Assembly (NCBI GenBank): GCA_013032095.1
Contig: WQBJ01000016.1
Span: forward strand, 1-64,000
Reading direction: 5' to 3'
DNA length: 64,000 nucleotides
Source of the DNA: Ruegeria atlantica
GTDB lineage: Bacteria > Pseudomonadota > Alphaproteobacteria > Rhodobacterales > Rhodobacteraceae
Part shown: in pieces, positions 52,814-61,970 of the stretch
Numbering within the stretch: the stretch's first letter is position 1
Layout: every line of letters begins with the position of its first letter
Position numbers and translations under genes: made by a program
The notes under the pieces: generated by a model
Databases searched by the model: none
What the model was told of the DNA's origin: nothing
Seen by the model: only the letters and a program-made list of their open reading frames with translations

Positions 52814-52887
52814 CCCGCTAAACCTTCAAGACCAAGTATCCGGTTCCCAGAAAGAACCGCCCGCGCTGAGTGTCATCTGACTTCGTT

Positions 52888-53745
52888 TCAGTGGGCCATA
52901 AGAACAGGCACGTCGGCGTGTTTCAGCAGATGGCTGGTCACGCCGCCGAGGATGGATTGGCGTAGGCGTGTGTGTGAATAGCCACCGGCAACAAGGAAGT
53001 CGCACCCCGTGTCTGACACCAATTTGAGAAGCCCTTCTCCAGCGGACACGGATACACTGTCTAATTCCCGAATATCCGACGCGATGCCATGGTGATCGAG
53101 ATATGACACCAAATCCTGAGCTGTTGGTCTGTTATCCGCCTTGTCCTGACTTACGGCAATGGTGACTGACGACGCTCTGCTGAGGAATGGCAGCGATTGC
53201 TGGACCGCGCGTGCCACCTCGAGACCGCCATTCCAGCCAATCAAAACCTTGCTGAGCTTGAACTCCCACATACCGCGAGGCACCAGCAGAACAGGGCGCC
53301 CGGTGTGCAGAATAGCCTCTTCGAAAGTCAGCGTCGCACCCCCTGATTTCGAATGCGGGATTATGATCAGGTCGCTGACGCGCCCTTGTAGTGCAACCAT
53401 CTCGCTCCGCGCGCCTTCGAAATCTCGCCAACTGGCACTGGGTTTGCCCCCTTGAGGCTGGTCGCTGAGAACAACGCCGTGTTGTTCACACAGCTCCAGA
53501 AAATGAGCTTTGTGTTCTTCCTGCTCATCATGGGCCCCTTCGTCCATGATCGACACGATGCGTTCGCGGACGCTGGAGGGCAGAGCAAACAACTCGTTTT
53601 CCAGACGGTCGCTAGGCTTGGATTGCGCGTGGACGACGTTCAGGTGAGCATTGAAGAAACACGTCAGCGATAGAGCCCCCCGCAGGCGTTCGATTTCGTT
53701 ACCGCGGGTGTAAACGGGCATCAGGAGAATTTTCGGATCCATCAT
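52888..53745 (-). CDS. Universal stress protein with two UspA domains
   Basis: ATG 53745 starts two bases after the stop of the first MmgE/PrpD gene, so it is in that operon. The 285-residue protein has two UspA-like halves. In the second half, 'LSKVLIGWNGGLEVARAVQQ' and 'GCDFLVAGGYSHTRLRQSIL' followed by 'GGVTSHLLKHADVPVLMAH' give the G-2x-G-9x-G(S/T)-like nucleotide site; the first half is more diverged. Probably cytosolic, binding ATP, and possibly linking the tricarboxylate operon to stress state. Confidence 0.85.
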   Translation of the reverse strand: MMDPKILLMPVYTRGNEIERLRGALSLTCFFNAHLNVVHAQSKPSDRLENELFALPSSVRERIVSIMDEGAHDEQEEHKAHFLELCEQHGVVLSDQPQGGKPSASWRDFEGARSEMVALQGRVSDLIIIPHSKSGGATLTFEEAILHTGRPVLLVPRGMWEFKLSKVLIGWNGGLEVARAVQQSLPFLSRASSVTIAVSQDKADNRPTAQDLVSYLDHHGIASDIRELDSVSVSAGEGLLKLVSDTGCDFLVAGGYSHTRLRQSILGGVTSHLLKHADVPVLMAH

Positions 53746-53747
53746 TT

Positions 53748-55130
53748 TCACTGTCCTCTTGCCATGGCGAACAACGCGTTGATATCGGCCAGGTCTTCGA
53801 TCCTCCAAACAGCGTCGATCAAGTTGGCTGTCGTTGCTTCGCCCATAATGGGGGCAATCAAATCGTGCGCCTTGGCTTTGACATCTTCTGGAGGCATCGG
53901 ATTAGACGGGGTACCTCGCACTGCCACTGTGTGATGGCGAAAGTTTCTACCATCCTTGGTTTCAATTTCCACGATGGCCTGCCGCGCCGGTTTTGCCACA
54001 GTTAGTTCTGGCGAAGGAATGGCCGTCATCTTCTCTCTGAGCGCTAAAACCGCAGGATCGGACATACGCGCCTTGTTGTGACAGGTCTCAAAGGATGCCC
54101 CTCCGTCCAATAGGCACACGGCGACCATATGTTGAAGGCAGACATCAGGCATGTCCCGGTTGTTCACGATGGTCAGACGGTCGTCCGGCATAACCAAATT
54201 GATCTTGTCGATGCTTTCAACGTCCAACCCCTTTTCTAGCAGCGCCATCACAGCATCAAGCGCCGCCTGTATTGGGGAACCCACGCACCACTTCTTGATC
54301 GATGCTTCCATGATCTCGAACCGTGTGCCCAAACCGTCGGTCAAAGCATCGGCGTTGGGATTTTCAGCGAAGGCCGACAGATAGTTCAGCGGTCCTTCCA
54401 AGGGGTCCTGCACACCCGTCATTCCAGCCGCAACCATCATGGCCGAGGAGACACCGTTTCGCGCGCCCATGCCCCCAAAGTCGAAGGCTTTTTCCACATG
54501 CTCTGAGTCTCGCTCCCAGTACGGAATACCGCTGGCTTGCTGTATGGCATAAGATAGGGTCGACGCGTTTTGTTTAACGTTGAAATCCATAAGTGACGCC
54601 GCAGCAGCGGTTGCGCCGAACAAAGCCCCAAGGCTGTGTGTGCTGTGGGTCGCGGTTCGTGGACCCGACACCCCCATCGCGATTGTGAACCGCGCACCGA
54701 TATCGTACCCGGCCGCCACAGCATTCAGGAAAGCAGTACCCGAACTTGCCTGCCGTTCCCCGACGGCCAAGGCTGCTGGCACCACGGCACAGCCTGGATG
54801 AAACCGCCCGGCCAAATGCGAGTCATCGGTTTCGTCTGCATGCGCTGAGATGCCATTGACCAGCGATGCGTTGATCGCGGTCGTGCGAAGGCCCGTACCC
54901 CAGACCGTCGCCTCGGGCGTCCCACCTTGTGTGGCGATAAAGCCCGTTGCCAGCTTGCCTGCCTTTAGCCGCGAGCCTGAAATGATTGCAGCCAGCGAGT
55001 CGATCAGGTGGCACTTCGCCTTGATCACCACCTCGTCCGGAAGCTCCTGTTGTGCTACCGAACCGATGTAACTTGCGATCTTTTGCGTCGTGCCGATGGG
55101 TGCGCGGATATCAGGGTTGTTACTGGGCAT
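53748..55130 (-). CDS. MmgE/PrpD-family protein, copy 1
   Basis: The 460-residue protein belongs to the MmgE/PrpD fold (2-methylcitrate dehydratase, cis-aconitate decarboxylase and relatives). It shows 'AKCHLIDSLAAIISGSRLKA', 'ASLVNGISAHADETDDSHLA' (conserved acid-rich substrate site), 'RFHPGCAVVPAALAVGE' and 'EKAFDFGGMGARNGVSSAMM'. The start overlaps the stop of copy 2 by one base (TAATG), so the two are co-translated. It acts in the cytosol on a tri- or dicarboxylate. With TctABC and TcuAB genes next to it, isomerisation, dehydration or decarboxylation of a tricarboxylate is likely; the exact reaction is unknown. Confidence 0.85.
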   Translation of the reverse strand: MPSNNPDIRAPIGTTQKIASYIGSVAQQELPDEVVIKAKCHLIDSLAAIISGSRLKAGKLATGFIATQGGTPEATVWGTGLRTTAINASLVNGISAHADETDDSHLAGRFHPGCAVVPAALAVGERQASSGTAFLNAVAAGYDIGARFTIAMGVSGPRTATHSTHSLGALFGATAAAASLMDFNVKQNASTLSYAIQQASGIPYWERDSEHVEKAFDFGGMGARNGVSSAMMVAAGMTGVQDPLEGPLNYLSAFAENPNADALTDGLGTRFEIMEASIKKWCVGSPIQAALDAVMALLEKGLDVESIDKINLVMPDDRLTIVNNRDMPDVCLQHMVAVCLLDGGASFETCHNKARMSDPAVLALREKMTAIPSPELTVAKPARQAIVEIETKDGRNFRHHTVAVRGTPSNPMPPEDVKAKAHDLIAPIMGEATTANLIDAVWRIEDLADINALFAMARGQ

Positions 55131-56542
55131 TACGCCGTCACCGTATCCAGAACCTCGTTCAGGTTCGGCAGAGTTTCGAACTCTTTCGCCAAGCTTAGAA
55201 ACGCCTCCACACTTTCGGCGCTTAGAACGCCTTGCGAGGCGTCACGGAACTTGTCCGAGACTTCGTCCCACGTCAGCGGGTTCTTTGGACCACCTCGATA
55301 GTACCGATCAGACTCTTCGAGGAATTGCTGGCCGTCTTTGGTTGTCAGAGTGATCCGAGAAACGATCACACCTTTACCCATCGCGACGATTTCGTCGTCC
55401 AGTACAGCTGTGACTTTCTTTTGCATCTCCTGACATTCAAGCGATTGTACGAACGCATCTGAGAACTCGGACAGCCCTGCCTTGCGACGCAGCACGATCG
55501 CCGCCATCTGGAAGGCCACGCAGAACTTGGCTTCCAATTCGTTGTTAGCGTGCGGAATGCGCAGTGGGCCGGGCGTAATGACGTTTGCACCTGTACGGAC
55601 TTCGATGCTCTCGACATCCTCTGGCTTGATGTCATGCTTTTCGACCAGCTTCTTCATCGTATCCATGCCCGGGTGCCCGACAACACCACTGGGGTAGGGT
55701 TTGATCGACGTACCGGGGTACACGATGGCCCATGGGTTCCCCATCCGGCCGATGATCCATTTGGGATCATATCCCCCACCGAAGGCCTCGAAGAATCCAC
55801 GCCCTGCCTCAAGCGCGTTATTCGGGCCGGTCATGCCACGCGCAGCAAACAGTGCGGCAGTTACTCCGTTTTCCGCTGCGCGAGACATGTTCAGAGGTTT
55901 GGACATCGTGCCGTGGTTCGCCCCGACGCCTGCCGACATGGTCGAGGCGATGCCCATCGCATTGGTGATCTGCTTGTAGTCGAGGCCCAGCAGTTTACAC
56001 GCCGCGATGGTCGCGCCGAAGATCCCGATTGTCCCGCTCGTATGAAACCCGCGACCGCCCGTGAAATGCTCGGCGTTGATGGCTTCCGCAATTTTCACCT
56101 GCACCTCGAACCCGAGGATAAAGGCTGTCAGAAACTCCTCAGCCGTCACGCCCAGTTGCTCGCCCAGCGCATAGCACGCCGAAAGGGGTTGGACTGTTGG
56201 GTGGATCAGAACCGAGCGGTCTTTTTCCTCGGACAACGCAGTGTCGTCATAATCGAGCGCGTGCCCGGACATACCGTTGATCTGTGCCGCAATGTGCACG
56301 GGAACCATCATCGAGTTTCTACCCAACGTCCGCGCCTGTTTTGCCCCTCTAGTCTCGGCCGCCAGTTCGCGCAGGATTGTAGGGGCCGGCTCGACCGAGC
56401 CCGCCATCATACAGGCGGTACCGTCGACGATACAGCGTTTTGCGATCTCGATGGTTTCCGCTGGCAAGTCTGCAAATGTGGTATCGGCGACGAACCTGAC
56501 CAGTTCGTGAGTGACGCCTTCTTTGATGGATTCAATTGCCAT
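55130..56542 (-). CDS. MmgE/PrpD-family protein, copy 2
   Basis: The 470-residue paralogue of the following gene has 'EIAKRCIVDGTACMMAGSVE', 'QINGMSGHALDYDDTALSEE', 'HPTVQPLSACYALGEQLGVT' and 'GRGFHTSGTIGIFGATIAA', all typical MmgE/PrpD blocks. The 'HALDYDD' stretch gives the conserved acidic substrate-site residues. It is 11 bases downstream of the TctAB permease gene and overlaps copy 1 by one base. Two diverged copies in tandem suggest either a heteromeric enzyme or successive steps on related substrates. Confidence 0.85.
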   Translation of the reverse strand: MAIESIKEGVTHELVRFVADTTFADLPAETIEIAKRCIVDGTACMMAGSVEPAPTILRELAAETRGAKQARTLGRNSMMVPVHIAAQINGMSGHALDYDDTALSEEKDRSVLIHPTVQPLSACYALGEQLGVTAEEFLTAFILGFEVQVKIAEAINAEHFTGGRGFHTSGTIGIFGATIAACKLLGLDYKQITNAMGIASTMSAGVGANHGTMSKPLNMSRAAENGVTAALFAARGMTGPNNALEAGRGFFEAFGGGYDPKWIIGRMGNPWAIVYPGTSIKPYPSGVVGHPGMDTMKKLVEKHDIKPEDVESIEVRTGANVITPGPLRIPHANNELEAKFCVAFQMAAIVLRRKAGLSEFSDAFVQSLECQEMQKKVTAVLDDEIVAMGKGVIVSRITLTTKDGQQFLEESDRYYRGGPKNPLTWDEVSDKFRDASQGVLSAESVEAFLSLAKEFETLPNLNEVLDTVTA

Positions 56543-56553
56543 TTCTTATGCTC

Positions 56554-58527
56554 CTATTGCAGAGGCCAGGGGAGAGTTACGAAGTTTTGAAGCAGCCCTG
56601 TCGGATAGCGCAGCGTCAGTTGATGAGAGATGATGCCCAGGAACAGAACGAACCCTGCCCCTCCGGCAATGGCTTTCCACCAATCCAGCTGCGCGGCACG
56701 GCGCAGGAACAGGGTGATGAAGGTCGCGATACCTAGGACAAACCCGACCAATCCCGCGAACAGCAGCATCACGACCAGCATGCCTATGTAGAATTCAGCC
56801 GAGCGACCGCTTTCCGGAGCGTTTTGCCGTTCCGCATCGTAGAAGAACTCGGAAGGCGCCTTCTTGAAAGCCATGGCAAATATGATGGGCGCCAGGAAGA
56901 CCATGGTGCTGATCGAAGCCACCGTAGGGAACAGCCCGGTCAGTCGGTTGAACTGCATTCCGTTCTGCAGGACGTAGAGCGCAAAGGCGATGACGCCGGC
57001 GATGAATATCCACTGCGGCCATTTCTGGAGCTGGCTGTGCGGACCCTCGACGGTCAGCGGTTCGCTGCTTTTCTGTTTGAAGAAAACCGCCAGCGCAATG
57101 GACAATACGGTCAGGACCAGTAAGGCCATTACGATTGGTCGTTGCAAGAATGACGCGCCGTATAGCGTTACGGTTTGGTAGACAGAAGACTCGACCCGTT
57201 CGGACAAAACGAACCCGATCAACAGGGCCGGACGCGACCAGCCGAAGCGTTTCATGTAAATTGCGAGCACACTGAGAAGCAGCAAGGCTATTAAGTCGCC
57301 CCAGTTCCGCGTCGCTTGGAAGGCTGCAAAAAAGATGATTCCAATCATAAACGGAGCGATCAGCGTATAGCGAATGGTCGTAATGCGGGCGATCTGAGGT
57401 GCAAGGAAAAAACAGATACCTGCACCGACGATATTGGCCGCTGCGATGGACCAGATCATCAAGTAGACCTTGTCCATGTTGTTATCGATCATGTCCTTGC
57501 CAGGTTCGATACCGATCAGAACCAGACCGCCCAGCAGGATGGCCATGCTACCGGAACCTGGGATGCCCAACAAAAGCGTGGGAACCAGAGCGCCGCCTTC
57601 TTTTGCATTGTTGGCGGACTCCGGAGCCACGACGCCCCGGGGATCACCGGTTCCGTAGGATTCCCGGTTCTTTGTTGTCTGGACGGCATGGCCGTAAGCG
57701 ATCCAGTCCACCACGCTGCCGCCAAGTCCGGGCAGCGCGCCAATGATCGAGCCGATCATCGAACAGCGCAACGAGAGCCACCAGTTGCTGGCCCAATCCT
57801 TGAACCCTTTCAACCAACCTGTTGGGGCAAGCTTGCCGGTTTCAGAAATACTGGACTGTCGACGCAACAAATTGACGATTTCAGGCGTCGCGAACATGGC
57901 CAGACCAACGACCACCAGCGGCAGCGGGTCTAGCAGGTAATCGCTCCCGAATGTGGCGCGTTGAACACCAGACATCGGCGCGGCACCCAAAGTGCCCAGC
58001 AGAAGTCCCAGAGAACAGGCGGCGAGGCCTTTCCAAAGGTTCGCACCGGTCAGGATACCGACCATTGAAAGAGCTAGGATTACCAGCATGAATTGCTCGC
58101 CAAATCCGATCTGAAGGATAATTGGCTTGGCGAAGAACACCGCAAAAGACAGAACGAACGCGCCGAAAATACCTCCGAACAGTGAGGAAACAAAAGCGAT
58201 GGACAACGCCCGAGTGCCTTCGCCACGCTTGGTCATCGGGAAACCGTCCAAAACTGTGGCCTGAGAGCCGGACGTTCCGGGAATGCCCATCAGCACTGAT
58301 GGGAACGTGTCCGATGTTGTGGTCACGGCAACAAGGCCGATCATCATCGCCAGAGCCGAGTTGGGGTCCATCCCGAAGACGAGGGGCAACAACAGGGCAA
58401 GACCTGCCGTGCCACCAAGTCCCGGTAGAATGCCAACAACAAGGCCTGTCACAACCCCTGCAACCAGTGCCAGCATTGTCTGCAGCGTCGTCAGTTGGGC
58501 GAGTGCTAAGAGTGCAGCATCCGACAT
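56554..58527 (-). CDS. Tripartite tricarboxylate transporter permease, TctA-TctB fusion
   Basis: The 657-residue membrane protein is longer than TctA alone (about 500). The first about 500 residues are TctA with ten to twelve helices and 'VGILPGLGGTAGLALLLPL', 'GIPGTSGSQATVLDGFPMTK', 'GALPGLGGSVVDWIAYGHA' and 'APESANNAKEGGALVPTLLL'. The last about 150 residues add four helices of TctB type ('FYIGMLVVMLLFAGLVGFVL'), so the small subunit is fused rather than separate. It works with the TctC binding protein upstream in the same operon (144-base gap) to import a tricarboxylate using an ion gradient. Confidence 0.9.
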   Translation of the reverse strand: MSDAALLALAQLTTLQTMLALVAGVVTGLVVGILPGLGGTAGLALLLPLVFGMDPNSALAMMIGLVAVTTTSDTFPSVLMGIPGTSGSQATVLDGFPMTKRGEGTRALSIAFVSSLFGGIFGAFVLSFAVFFAKPIILQIGFGEQFMLVILALSMVGILTGANLWKGLAACSLGLLLGTLGAAPMSGVQRATFGSDYLLDPLPLVVVGLAMFATPEIVNLLRRQSSISETGKLAPTGWLKGFKDWASNWWLSLRCSMIGSIIGALPGLGGSVVDWIAYGHAVQTTKNRESYGTGDPRGVVAPESANNAKEGGALVPTLLLGIPGSGSMAILLGGLVLIGIEPGKDMIDNNMDKVYLMIWSIAAANIVGAGICFFLAPQIARITTIRYTLIAPFMIGIIFFAAFQATRNWGDLIALLLLSVLAIYMKRFGWSRPALLIGFVLSERVESSVYQTVTLYGASFLQRPIVMALLVLTVLSIALAVFFKQKSSEPLTVEGPHSQLQKWPQWIFIAGVIAFALYVLQNGMQFNRLTGLFPTVASISTMVFLAPIIFAMAFKKAPSEFFYDAERQNAPESGRSAEFYIGMLVVMLLFAGLVGFVLGIATFITLFLRRAAQLDWWKAIAGGAGFVLFLGIISHQLTLRYPTGLLQNFVTLPWPLQ

Positions 58528-58671
58528 TTGGGCTTTCCCGTTTGAAACTTACTTTGATCAATGTCCCCAGAGTGCCAGTGCTTCAAACGCAGGGCATCGG
58601 AACATCGATTGAGAGCGCTTTGCGCCTCGTTGGTGGGGGCGCCCTTGCGGGCACTACCCGGTTGTTTTGAT

Positions 58672-59763
58672 TCAGTTGAGCTTGGTGTCGAAGCGTTCTT
58701 CCAAGAAGGTCGCAACCCACTCGCGGACTTCTGGGTCCAAGGCCGTACCGCTTGCCAGCGCACGTTGGGTCTCATCACCGAAGTTTAGCGGCATCGAGCC
58801 AATCTCGCGTGGCAGCGCGGCTGCAACTTCAGGATCGGACGTCACCGCCTTCATCGCTTCGATATAGACGTCGCGGATATTGTCAGGTGTCCCCTTGGGC
58901 AGCATAACCGCCTTCGACAGCATGACTTTTGCATTCATCAGCGACTTCTGCATTTCATATGCAGGACCTTCCGGTGCCGAACCTGTCACAGCTTCATAAA
59001 ACTCCGGAAATGTCGGGACGTCCGGCAAGTCCGGGTCACGCTGCAGATCACCGTTTTCGTCAATGACACCGTAGCTCCAAACCGGGTTCACCTTGGGGTC
59101 TTCGCCATAGTCTTTCAGGTAGGAACGCGTGTTGTCGGTGTTCATGTTCATTTCGCCACGCTGGAATGCGGCTTCGGCGTCCTTCGAGGATAAGCCGAAT
59201 AGATAGTTCGGATGGATACCAAGCATTTCCATGGATACGAAGTCCAGCAATTCAGCGGACAACGGCGTTTCCGTACCAAAGCGGATATTGGCGTTCTTCA
59301 AAGCTTCATAGTCAGCTTTCATATCCGAACCGCCCAGACCAATGTCGTCGCTGATCGCATAAAGCGAAGCACCGCGGGAGAATCCAGTCACGGCCACCCA
59401 TTCGTTCGGGTCGTAATTGGCGACATCGGACCCCATCAAAACCGGCAAAAGACCTGACGTAGACGCCATGATCAGCATCGTTCCATCAGCGGGCGCATTT
59501 TCATGAAAGTCGTTGGACGCTGTGACCGACCCACCACCGGGCTTGTTCAGAACGATGACGTTCGGGTTGCCGGGCAGGTTCTCGCTCAGCTTTGTCTGCA
59601 GAACACGTGTTAGGCGATCCGTACCGCCGCCTTCGCGAAAGCCAACGATCCAGGTGACTGTTTTGCCTTCCAATGAAAAGTCTTCGGCCTGAGCCATTCC
59701 AGGCAACGCAACAGCAGCAGCGGTTGCTGCGCCAACTACGAATTTCTTCAACCCATCTAGCAT
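58672..59763 (-). CDS. Tripartite tricarboxylate transporter binding protein (TctC/Bug family)
   Basis: ATG 59763 with GGGAGGAG 6 bases upstream gives 363 residues; a longer frame from 59850 would cross that site. The signal peptide 'LKKFVVGAATAAAVALPGMA' (cleavage before QAED/EDF) sends it to the periplasm. The Bug-type domain shows 'VTWIVGFREGGGTDRLTRVL', 'VIVLNKPGGGSVTASNDF' and 'MLIMASTSGLLPVLMG', with conserved ligand loops. It is divergent from a LysR gene (148 bases apart), probably its regulator. Ligand: a tri- or dicarboxylate. Confidence 0.9.
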   Translation of the reverse strand: MLDGLKKFVVGAATAAAVALPGMAQAEDFSLEGKTVTWIVGFREGGGTDRLTRVLQTKLSENLPGNPNVIVLNKPGGGSVTASNDFHENAPADGTMLIMASTSGLLPVLMGSDVANYDPNEWVAVTGFSRGASLYAISDDIGLGGSDMKADYEALKNANIRFGTETPLSAELLDFVSMEMLGIHPNYLFGLSSKDAEAAFQRGEMNMNTDNTRSYLKDYGEDPKVNPVWSYGVIDENGDLQRDPDLPDVPTFPEFYEAVTGSAPEGPAYEMQKSLMNAKVMLSKAVMLPKGTPDNIRDVYIEAMKAVTSDPEVAAALPREIGSMPLNFGDETQRALASGTALDPEVREWVATFLEERFDTKLN

Positions 59764-59911
59764 GGATTCTCCTCCCTTAGAACGTTGCAGCACCTCTCCC
59801 ATCGGTGCGGAGTTGCAACACATTCGTCGACAACGCGGAAAACTTGACACAGCGGGAAAACGAACTCAAATTCAAAAAAATCAAGGATTATTGCATTTAG
59901 GGAATGAATAG

Positions 59912-60817
59912 ATGCTGCGCGACATAACGCTTGGAGATATCAGTGCATTTGTCCTGGTGGCCCGGCTGGAAAGCTTTGCGCTAGCCGCAGAGGAACTACT
60001 TGTTACGCAGTCTGCGCTGTCCAGGCGAGTAAAAAAGCTTGAGAATTCACTAGGCGCCCCCCTTTTAGACAGAACGACCCGCTCCGTTACTGTCTCGCGC
60101 CTGGGTAGGGAATTTCTGCCGCAGGCAGAGCGGATTGTGAATGACTTCCACAGGTCGCTGGACGACATCGATCAAGTCGTGAAAGTTCAAAGAGGCATCG
60201 TCTCGTTTTCCTGCAACATGACGATATCCGATACGCTATTGCCGGAGATACTGGCCCAATTCAAAGGGACCTACCCTGACATCCGTATTCGCGTGCACGA
60301 GGACTCCAGCCCTCAGGCCATCGAACGCGTTCTGAGCGGCCAATCGGAACTGGCGCTGGCCCAGTTCGGCGAAGGCCACCCGGACCTGGAGTTCGAAGCG
60401 CTGATCGACGATCGGTTCGTGATCGCCTGCCACAAGAGTCACCACCTTGCCAACGCGTCATCGACAACGTGGGAAGAAGTAAAGGACGAGCAATTCGTTT
60501 TGCTAAGAAGCGAAAGTGGGACGCGGAAGATTTTACAACGGTATCTCGGTGAAAAATACGATGTGATTTCGAATGATATGCAGGTTGGTCATTTCCACTC
60601 GCAGCTTGGGCTGGTCGGCAAAGGCATTGGCATCGCAGCCATTCCATCCTTGGTCCGTCTCTCGCGAAAGGATTTGGAGCTGGCAATCATTCCAATTTCC
60701 AAACCTACTATTCGGCGAAAACTTGGGATTGTGACCTATCGCGGACGCTCCCTATCCCCGGCGGCTGAGGAACTTCGCAAGGTCGCAGTCTCTGTAATGA
60801 GCGGGTTTTCCGAGTGA
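59912..60817 (+). CDS. LysR-family regulator of the tricarboxylate locus
   Basis: The 301-residue protein has an N-terminal winged helix-turn-helix ('FVLVARLESFALAAEELLVT', 'SALSRRVKKLENSLGAPLLD') and a co-inducer-binding domain (about 90-295, 'IRVHEDSSPQAIERVLSG', 'LVGKGIGIAAIPSLVRLS'). It is divergent from the tctC gene, convergent with tcuB, and so flanked by both arms of the tricarboxylate pathway it probably activates (TcuR-like position). The ligand is not known. Confidence 0.85.
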   Translation: MLRDITLGDISAFVLVARLESFALAAEELLVTQSALSRRVKKLENSLGAPLLDRTTRSVTVSRLGREFLPQAERIVNDFHRSLDDIDQVVKVQRGIVSFSCNMTISDTLLPEILAQFKGTYPDIRIRVHEDSSPQAIERVLSGQSELALAQFGEGHPDLEFEALIDDRFVIACHKSHHLANASSTTWEEVKDEQFVLLRSESGTRKILQRYLGEKYDVISNDMQVGHFHSQLGLVGKGIGIAAIPSLVRLSRKDLELAIIPISKPTIRRKLGIVTYRGRSLSPAAEELRKVAVSVMSGFSE

Positions 60818-60846
60818 TCCCCTCGCTGCTGTCAGAACGCATCAAC

Positions 60847-60874
60847 CAATCGACGCCATTTCTAGCGTCGATTG
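60847..60874. terminator. Bidirectional terminator between lysR and tcuB
   Basis: CAATCGACGC (60847-60856) pairs perfectly with GCGTCGATTG (60865-60874) across an 8-base loop, centred in the 85-bp gap between the convergent lysR and tcuB genes. Confidence 0.6.
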
Positions 60875-60902
60875 TAAACTGCGCTTGCGCGTTCTCAGAA
60901 AA

Positions 60903-61970
60903 CTAGGCGCCCCGTTTCCTTTGCGCATCCCTGATAAGAGCCGCGAGCCGATAGAAACCATGGGCCATCTTGGTATAAGGCGTCAGCAAAAAGAACGTCA
61001 GGACCGACCCCAGATGAATGGCAAGCAGCGCGGGCATCAGAGCGGTTGAGCCGAGCGCGTAGAGAACAAGCCCGCTCAATCCGACAAACCCAAGCAGCAA
61101 GATGAAGCCGATATCACCGCCCCATGCTGAAGGGTCGCCAAGATCACGATCAGACTTTTGCTTGAGAAACGCCATGGCGCCGCAACCCACTGTCAGCAGT
61201 ATACCACCGGAAATCCCGAATAGTTTAGGCAAAGACCAGAACCCGTAGGGCGCATGCATTCCAAAGCCATAATGCATTACTGTCGCAACCGAAGTAGAGG
61301 CAAAGCAAAGAAGAAACCCATACATGATAGCGTGATGAATGTGTCGGCGACCCTGACTAAATCGGTCTTCGTCCTCGAAGTTACAGCCCTCACCATGCCC
61401 GGCAGCCAAGTCCTGCATCTTGCTCGCGCGTTTGAAGGCAGCCGCCACGTCAGCCATTTGGATCGGTTTACCGCCAACCTCAACCCAATAGCGCCTGAGG
61501 CTGATGGCGATACTAAAGAGCGGCAGAAGAAACGTGGGCGCGAAGATCGCGACCATCGCATTGTGCGACAGGACAGCATAGAAACCCTCACCTCCGCTCG
61601 ATCCAATGGCGCGAATTGCCCAGAACAACAGGGCAAAACCAATCACAAGTGCCAAGGCTATGGCCCCGCCATGCGTGTGGAACCGGCGCGCGAGGGGTTG
61701 CGGCCAGGCGAAACTTTCCCAACTGTCCCGACGCACCTCGGCCAGCACTTTGGGCAGGTTCAGATCGAACTCGTGCGGAGCCGTGTACTGACAGGCGTAG
61801 TAACACCCCCGGCAGTTGTGACAGAGGTTGGCCAGTTGCGTGATGTCACCGTCCGAAAATGCGCGCTCGGCATGTAGTGACGGGAAGACCGAGCAATAAC
61901 CTTCACAATACCGACAGGCGTTACAAATCTCTGCCTGACGGCGGGCTTCTTGGATCAGTTCAGTTTGCAT
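60903..61970 (-). CDS. tcuB: TcuB-type tricarballylate-utilisation Fe-S membrane protein
   Basis: ATG 61970 (355 residues) overlaps the end of tcuA by 11 bases; the ATG at 62003 would add 11 residues. The N-terminal part has two ferredoxin-like Cys clusters ('ICNACRYCEGYC' and 'LCHNCRGCYYACQYTAPHEF') for 4Fe-4S centres. The remainder has about six transmembrane helices (from about 105 on) with His residues suited to haem or quinone contact ('MYGFLLCFAS', 'TVMHYGFGMHAPYG'). TcuB re-oxidises the flavin of TcuA and passes electrons to the membrane quinone pool. Confidence 0.9.
   Translation of the reverse strand: MQTELIQEARRQAEICNACRYCEGYCSVFPSLHAERAFSDGDITQLANLCHNCRGCYYACQYTAPHEFDLNLPKVLAEVRRDSWESFAWPQPLARRFHTHGGAIALALVIGFALLFWAIRAIGSSGGEGFYAVLSHNAMVAIFAPTFLLPLFSIAISLRRYWVEVGGKPIQMADVAAAFKRASKMQDLAAGHGEGCNFEDEDRFSQGRRHIHHAIMYGFLLCFASTSVATVMHYGFGMHAPYGFWSLPKLFGISGGILLTVGCGAMAFLKQKSDRDLGDPSAWGGDIGFILLLGFVGLSGLVLYALGSTALMPALLAIHLGSVLTFFLLTPYTKMAHGFYRLAALIRDAQRKRGA

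Noticed and set aside
55550..56590. 346-codon frame antisense to MmgE/PrpD copy 2
   Set aside because: Arg/His/Cys-rich shadow of a clear gene with conserved family blocks on the other strand.
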